From: UBA10427 sp003500135
Lineage (GTDB): Bacteria > Bacteroidota > Bacteroidia > Cytophagales > Cyclobacteriaceae
Reading direction: 5' to 3'
Length of the DNA: 18,250 bases
Assembly: GCA_963966275.1 (NCBI GenBank)
Contig: CAWZYQ010000072.1
Location: 1 to 18,250, forward strand
The stretch's first letter is position 1; each line of letters starts with the position of its first letter. The notes beneath the pieces are model-generated. The model searched no databases. It was not told where the DNA came from and saw nothing but the letters and a program-made list of their open reading frames with translations. A program made the translations under genes and the position numbers. Shown here one piece after another: positions 13,947 to 18,250 of this stretch.

Positions 13947-15666
13947 TTTTTAGTGGTCGATTCGTTTTATTCAACATCATTTCCAGCTCAGGGCTTTTCA
14001 AAAGTGGCAAGGTCACTTCTGACTCGGGCTTTCTCTGAGTTTCTATTTGATTTACAAAAATGGATGGCGCTATGGTTGTTACGGGTACATTGCCCGATTC
14101 AGCGCCGCAGTACCCCACAAACACGCCAGTTTCATTCCCCGTAGCTTCGATTTCAGAAAACATGGCGAGAGGAGTACCAATCAAATCTACCCCACGGACC
14201 AATTCATCCGGACGGCCATCTACATATATTCGGTATACTTCGGTAGGCATTATATTAAAGGCGTTAGGCATGTAGCGATCTGTGGTGGTAAATCCACCGG
14301 TTACTTCTTTGAAATAATATCCGTAAGGTTTGTTTTGTCGTTTACATTCCTTTATCAGCATTTTTTTCATTTTATCCCCGTCCAGCTGTTTCGAAGACTG
14401 CACTATTAAATTCGATTGCCTTGATACGATGCTTTGTCCCGGTTCGGCCCTTCCATGGCCATTAGAATTTTCAATATTTAAGATAGGGCGACGCGACATT
14501 AGAAATGTTTTTAGAATACCTTCTTCCACTACAAATACTTTTTCTGCTTTCACACCCTGGTCATCGTATTTATAATGGCCAAAAAGATCCTGATCAGCAT
14601 ATTGCTGCAAAATAGGATCTGATATCACATTAATGTACCTGGGCAAAACACGTTCATTGAGTTTATTTTTAAAGGTTTGACCATCGGATTCACTTTTCAA
14701 TCGATGCCCCTCTATTCTATGCCCGAAAATTTCATGAAAAAACACACCTGTTACCTTAGGAGAAAAGATGGCCGGACCGGTGTAAGGTTCTGCCAGAGGA
14801 GCTTTTTGAAGTAGTTTCAATTTTTTTACAAGTCCAATAGTAGCTTCAATCAGCGTGTCTTTGTCAGGTAAATCCTTCGGCTGAAATGCTTCATACGATA
14901 AGTATATCGGCACCTCTTTGCCGCCATCAGCTTTTATACTGGCCGAAATGTGCAAGTCGCAACGATAAAAATTTTGAATGATCGAACTACCCTCTGTGGA
15001 TACAAAATATCTCCTTTCTACATTAACCTGTAAATTGGCTATTCCCACAATTATGTCTTCATCATGTTTGAACAAACCTGATATTTCGCGAAGATTATCT
15101 TCCCATTGCGTTAGGTTGATATCGTAAGTAGCGGGGTTCATCAGGCTGTCATAGTGCACTCTGGGCGTCTCTCTGCTAAAGTCGGGGGATAAATTTTTGT
15201 CATCAGGTTTTATGTCATTATTAATAACCTGCTTATACTGCTTCTGCACAGTTTTATAGAGCTCATTGTTTGATTGCCAAATCATTTGTGCAATGGCTTT
15301 CCCGTTATTGTCCAGAGGGAGGTTCTGCGCATAATCACCGGAATAGTCGCCATAACCGAAAACACCGGGTATCTGTCGTGTATTATCCCTATCGTAGTTA
15401 CCAAGGCGGATCTGAGGGGTACATATTCTCTGGCGCTGTCTTGAAGAAGTTACCAGGCTTCCAAAGGATGCGGTGACAGAATAGTTAACGGCATCGCTAA
15501 CCCTTAAATGCATGTAATAAGGAACCTGATCTTGTTTCTTCAGGGCTTCATATTCACGATTCAATTCATCCTGAAGTATGTATAAAAGGCTATCCTGGCC
15601 TAAAGCCGAAAAGCTGGAAATGGCTATTAAACCGCCTATCAGGATATTAATGGATGAAATCTTCAT
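13939..15666 (-). CDS. Exported TldD-like metallopeptidase
   Basis: A 575-residue TldD/PmbA-family protein with a signal peptide (hydrophobic residues 6-22, cleavage near ALGQ at 21-24). The metal-binding motif is present as HEIFGHRIEGH (His311, Glu312, His316, plus Glu319), and the third ligand expected for TldD is Cys520 in VGYCGAESGNVP. Family members are metalloproteases that degrade small unfolded peptides or trim peptide precursors, such as microcin B17 in E. coli. E. coli TldD is cytoplasmic and about 480 residues; this one is longer and exported. It is the first gene of a two-gene operon with its metal-site-less paralogue, overlapping by 8 bases. No peptide precursor gene is evident nearby. 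Substrate unknown. Confidence 0.85.
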   Translation of the reverse strand: MKISSINILIGGLIAISSFSALGQDSLLYILQDELNREYEALKKQDQVPYYMHLRVSDAVNYSVTASFGSLVTSSRQRQRICTPQIRLGNYDRDNTRQIPGVFGYGDYSGDYAQNLPLDNNGKAIAQMIWQSNNELYKTVQKQYKQVINNDIKPDDKNLSPDFSRETPRVHYDSLMNPATYDINLTQWEDNLREISGLFKHDEDIIVGIANLQVNVERRYFVSTEGSSIIQNFYRCDLHISASIKADGGKEVPIYLSYEAFQPKDLPDKDTLIEATIGLVKKLKLLQKAPLAEPYTGPAIFSPKVTGVFFHEIFGHRIEGHRLKSESDGQTFKNKLNERVLPRYINVISDPILQQYADQDLFGHYKYDDQGVKAEKVFVVEEGILKTFLMSRRPILNIENSNGHGRAEPGQSIVSRQSNLIVQSSKQLDGDKMKKMLIKECKRQNKPYGYYFKEVTGGFTTTDRYMPNAFNIMPTEVYRIYVDGRPDELVRGVDLIGTPLAMFSEIEATGNETGVFVGYCGAESGNVPVTTIAPSIFVNQIETQRKPESEVTLPLLKSPELEMMLNKTNRPLKND

Positions 15667-16071
15667 CTACGCTTCTTCTTTTTCTTATCCACTATTTAAC
15701 TGAAATAAAACTGTGTGGGGTAATAAAAAAATGACCTACACCGTGTTTAGCTTCAAGTATAACTTTAAACTGCAAAATACTTAATTCGTATTAATTTCCA
15801 ACTATTTAAAAGGTATACCGGTAAACATGTATGGTCAATTTTCCATTCAGGAAATAGGTTAAACCCGATTATGTTGCTGAACTTTGTACTGAGCATATAG
15901 ACGTCAAAATACCGATTGGCCGGAAAGGAATGATTTTCTATTGCATATTCATGGTTAATTTGTCGATGAACTAATGCTATCTGCAAAATAGTCGCTAGCT
16001 TTGTGTTATTCTCCTATTCGCGACCAGTCGGATAGCAATTAAAATTTTTCGTCAACTAAAATGTAAATGAA
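15667..16071. other. Divergent intergenic region
   Basis: 405 bases between the TldD-like gene and the methyltransferase. A minus-strand frame of 73 codons (15765-15986) is present but shows no domain and poor protein character; I do not call it. CAAAATA occurs three times (15773, 15906 and 15983 regions). One exact TAnnTTTG element lies near the right end (next entry). No GC-rich hairpin is visible. Confidence 0.5.
15996..16003 (+). promoter_or_regulatory. Possible Bacteroidota -7 element for the methyltransferase
   Basis: TAGCTTTG matches the Bacteroidota sigma-A type element TAnnTTTG exactly and lies 68 bases before the methyltransferase start. The matching -33 TTTG is not at the usual 19-21 base spacing; the nearest is at 15959-15962, 33 bases away. 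Weak candidate. Confidence 0.3.
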
Positions 16072-16989
16072 TTGAAACAAGGGCATCAAAAATCGGCGCA
16101 TTCTGAGGATGTATTTGGAGAAGACAGGGAATACTGGTGGAATGAAGACTTTCTTGAATTGATGGCCGAAAGACTGGGGCTGGATCAATGCAAAAGCATC
16201 GTTGACGTGGGCTGTGGTATAGGGGCGCTTGCATTTAAACTATCACCGTATTTTCCGTCAGGATCCTCATTGACCGGTGTTGACCTTGAAAAAAAGCATG
16301 TGAAAAAGGCAAAGCAGCGAACAAGGAAAATGCGTAAAGATGTTTCATTCAATTTTATCGAAGGTGACGCTCAAAGCCTGCCCATTGAAGATGATTTTGC
16401 GGATTTATGTTATTGCCAGACACTATTAATTCATGTAGATGATCCTTCAGAAGCGCTGGCGGAAATGAAAAGGGTAACCAAGCCCGGTGGATGGCTGGTA
16501 GCTTTAGAGCCCAACAACCTGGTGCCTAACCTGATGTTCGATACATATGAACAGACCAATTATAATGTTGACGATATAATGCAAAATGTAGAAGTACGCT
16601 TGCGCTGTGAAAAAGGAAAAAAAGAGCTTGGAGAAGGGTTCAACTCGCTGGGAGATGCTTTACCTGATTTGTTCAAAAAATGTGATTTGGAAGACATCCA
16701 GGTCTGGATTTCAGATAAAGCCTTACCTTTAATTCCACCCTATGACACCCGGGAAAAGCGGGTTCGTGCCGCTCAGATGATAGAATGGCTGGAATCTGAA
16801 TCCGGAGGGTTTGATTACGATGAAAACTTAAGGTATTTTAAAGCTGGTGGTGGTAAGAAATTAGACTTTGATGCATATTGGGATCGTGTAATGGGTTATA
16901 AAAGTGTATTGCTGGACCAACTTAAAAAAGGGGATTATATTTCAGCCGGTGGAAGTATGATGTATATCGTGGCTGCAAAAGTGAAATAA
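16072..16989 (+). CDS. Class I SAM-dependent methyltransferase
   Basis: A 305-residue methyltransferase of the UbiE/type-11 kind, substrate unknown. Motif I VDVGCGIGA (44-52) and the acidic residue Asp71 in TGVDLEKKHV bind S-adenosylmethionine. A GDAQSLPIEDDFADLCYCQ stretch and IHVDDPSEALAEMKRVTKPGGWLVALEP give motifs II and III. The C-terminal 130 residues form a variable substrate region. The start is probably TTG 16072: the frame is closed by TAA at 16057, no ATG or GTG lies between, and the nearby ATG at 16067 is in another frame and stops at once. It is transcribed alone and converges on the NTF2-like/rhodopsin unit. Confidence 0.85.
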   Translation: MKQGHQKSAHSEDVFGEDREYWWNEDFLELMAERLGLDQCKSIVDVGCGIGALAFKLSPYFPSGSSLTGVDLEKKHVKKAKQRTRKMRKDVSFNFIEGDAQSLPIEDDFADLCYCQTLLIHVDDPSEALAEMKRVTKPGGWLVALEPNNLVPNLMFDTYEQTNYNVDDIMQNVEVRLRCEKGKKELGEGFNSLGDALPDLFKKCDLEDIQVWISDKALPLIPPYDTREKRVRAAQMIEWLESESGGFDYDENLRYFKAGGGKKLDFDAYWDRVMGYKSVLLDQLKKGDYISAGGSMMYIVAAKVK

Positions 16990-17002
16990 ACAAAGAAATG
17001 AA

Positions 17003-17028
17003 CCCGGACCACCAATATATGATCCGGG
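17003..17028. terminator. Hairpin between convergent genes
   Basis: CCCGGA (17003-17008) pairs with TCCGGG (17023-17028), loop of 14 bases. On the minus strand it is followed by TTCATTTCTTTG, so it best serves the rhodopsin/NTF2-like transcript, which ends at 17039. The stem is short. Confidence 0.5.
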
Positions 17029-17038
17029 AACATACTGC

Positions 17039-17497
17039 TTAATCCACCAAGGGTTCAACTTTTATCAAACTACTATGGTACCTGGACTCCTTCCATTCCT
17101 TGCCCACTTTCTTCCAGATGATAGTAGCAATGACCGAAAAATTGAGTTTTTTATCTTTGGTAATAAACTTTTGATCAAAATCAACCACGCCATATCCCAT
17201 TTCGCTTGTTTCAATCGCTTCGTAATTGGTGATTTCAGACCACGTGGATGCCTCTATTTGATCCAGTTGTATGAAAAGGTTTTTAAACCAATTCTCCCAA
17301 CCTTCCCTGTTGCGAATTACTTCAGCTCCACCTTGCACATTGATATCTATTATTCCGAAATCATCATCACAAACTTGCGAAAGGTCATCGAAATCATGAT
17401 TACTAACGTCTTCCAGCATCCGAGCCGTTTCTGAAAAAAATGGTTTTTCATACATTTCGTCCGGATAGGATATTTTGGGTTTGTCGATAGTTTGCAT
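17039..17497 (-). CDS. NTF2/SnoaL-like protein coupled to the rhodopsin
   Basis: A 152-residue protein with the pattern of the NTF2-like (SnoaL/ketosteroid-isomerase) fold: N-terminal helices (FFSETARMLEDVSNHDFDDL), a strand with DDDFGIIDINVQGG, the NREGWENWFKNLF helix, then long beta strands ending WKKVGKEWKESRYHSSLIKV. Such folds make small cone-shaped pockets and can be enzymes, ligand binders or assembly partners. No catalytic set can be assigned here. It has no signal peptide. Its ATG (17497-17495) shares one base with the rhodopsin stop codon (TAATG on the minus strand), so it is almost certainly cotranslated with the rhodopsin. A role in light-driven physiology is inferred from this coupling alone. 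Confidence 0.75.
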   Translation of the reverse strand: MQTIDKPKISYPDEMYEKPFFSETARMLEDVSNHDFDDLSQVCDDDFGIIDINVQGGAEVIRNREGWENWFKNLFIQLDQIEASTWSEITNYEAIETSEMGYGVVDFDQKFITKDKKLNFSVIATIIWKKVGKEWKESRYHSSLIKVEPLVD

Positions 17498-18210
17498 TAC
17501 GCTTCAGATCCTTTGAAAGATTCTTTGATCGCTATGCCATATACTACCAATCCGAAGCCTATTTTGTTCACTGCATCACCAATGTTGTAGATCAAATCCA
17601 TGTCAGATGACCTTAATATGCCGGCTCCGTCAGGACCTAACCAACCTCCGGGCATCGCCATGTAACCTATGGGATATATTGCCCATCCTACCAGTACGAA
17701 CCATGCCAGGGTCCTGATACCTTTTTTTACTGATTCTTTACCTGATTGATCCGCTAATGCTTTAACTTCACCAAACCATGCTGCGTATAGGATGTAAATA
17801 TATCCAAGGGTTGATATTACTCCCCAGAACACCGAGTGGAATGCAGTACCGTCGGCAAAGGCTTCACCGATATAACCCGCAACCAACATCCAAACTGATG
17901 CAATAATAAGTTTCCAAAGCAAACCAATTTTAGCGCCTGCCGGTTTGGTCAACAAGTAGAATTCCACACACATCAAAGGCACGGTAAGTGTCCAGTCGAT
18001 GTAACGAAGAGCAGTTGGATTTTCGCCTGTTGCAGCATAGTAATCCCTCATGTAGTAATAATGAACTGCGGCAATACCTGTTATCAAACCACTGATCAAT
18101 AGTGAGGTTTTCCATTTGTTATCAACTCTTCCTCTTTCAAAGAAGAAAAATACCGCCGCGGCAAACATTGCCATGTAACCTGTAAAAAATGTAAAAACCT
18201 GAGTTCGATT
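17497..18210 (-). CDS. Proteorhodopsin, green-type proton pump (5' end broken)
   Basis: A seven-helix retinal protein in the inner membrane that should pump protons outward in light. From Met at 18174 there are 225 residues. GPR numbering is offset by 37 up to helix C: Asp60 (D97, Schiff-base counterion), Thr64 (T101) and Glu71 (E108, proton donor) give the DTE pump motif; His38 matches H75; Met68 sits at the tuning site 105, where Leu or Met means green absorption. The retinal lysine is Lys204 in IGDAVNKIGFG. The frame continues upstream to 18210 as NRTQVFTFFTGY, which is clearly helix A, so Met 18174 is not the natural start. At 18213-18211 an in-frame TAA interrupts it, beyond which the frame reads YESAETTQIALF to the window edge. 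No ATG, GTG or TTG lies between the stop and Met 18174. It is followed directly by an NTF2-like gene. Confidence 0.9.
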   Translation of the reverse strand, partial: NRTQVFTFFTGYMAMFAAAVFFFFERGRVDNKWKTSLLISGLITGIAAVHYYYMRDYYAATGENPTALRYIDWTLTVPLMCVEFYLLTKPAGAKIGLLWKLIIASVWMLVAGYIGEAFADGTAFHSVFWGVISTLGYIYILYAAWFGEVKALADQSGKESVKKGIRTLAWFVLVGWAIYPIGYMAMPGGWLGPDGAGILRSSDMDLIYNIGDAVNKIGFGLVVYGIAIKESFKGSEA

Positions 18211-18250
18211 TTAAAATAGGGCTATTTGTGTGGTTTCGGCAGATTCATAC

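Noticed and set aside
15765..15986. 73-codon minus-strand frame between the TldD-like gene and the methyltransferase
   Set aside because: No domain, no start signal, mixed composition; more likely open by chance in an AT-rich promoter region.

Overview
The window looks like chromosomal DNA of a Bacteroidota bacterium, most likely a marine or aquatic Cytophagales-type organism. Reasons seen in the sequence: moderate to low GC, starts that mostly lack a purine-rich Shine-Dalgarno, many signal peptides, a DUF2911-type secreted protein, a proteorhodopsin whose TM1 reads like the Bacteroidota type, and gene-free DNA full of GTTCAGG/TGAACC short-period repeats. Species cannot be fixed from this window alone.

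Layout. (1) 1-1073 has no credible gene. It holds two colinear copies of a composite intergenic repeat built from GTTCAGG and TGAACCNN units, plus perfect hairpins. (2) 1074-5629 is a complete oxidative pentose phosphate cluster: gnd and rpiB on the minus strand, divergent from zwf and pgl on the plus strand, with a small DUF2892 membrane protein gene after pgl. (3) 5630-5959 carries a dense set of mutually exclusive hairpins, part of which is probably the operon terminator. (4) 5960-7050 is a secreted DUF2911 protein whose C-terminal TPR part has fallen into another frame. (5) 7089-9931 holds three stand-alone enzymes: a Tat-signal Gfo/Idh/MocA oxidoreductase, a nitrilase with an intact Glu-Lys-Cys triad, and a nitroreductase-family oxidoreductase. 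(6) 9941-12184 is an AT-rich accessory patch of small unknown genes. It includes a run of tiny ORFs joined by TAATG and ATGA overlaps behind a perfect TTGACA-17-TATAAT sequence. (7) 12192-15666 (minus) is an overlapping pair of exported TldD/TldE-like proteins, one with the metal site and one without. (8) 16072-18250 has a SAM methyltransferase convergent with a two-gene unit: a green-type proton-pumping proteorhodopsin followed, with a 1-base stop/start overlap, by an NTF2/SnoaL-like protein. The rhodopsin 5' end reaches the window edge, and its frame is broken by an in-frame TAA just before TM1.

How they work together: zwf, pgl, gnd and rpiB give NADPH and pentose phosphates. The exported TldD/E pair probably acts on peptides outside the cytoplasm. 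The rhodopsin would add light-driven proton motive force. The least explained parts are the small-ORF cassette at 10090-10955, the NTF2-like partner of the rhodopsin, the multi-hairpin block at 5688-5811, and the repeats at the left end.
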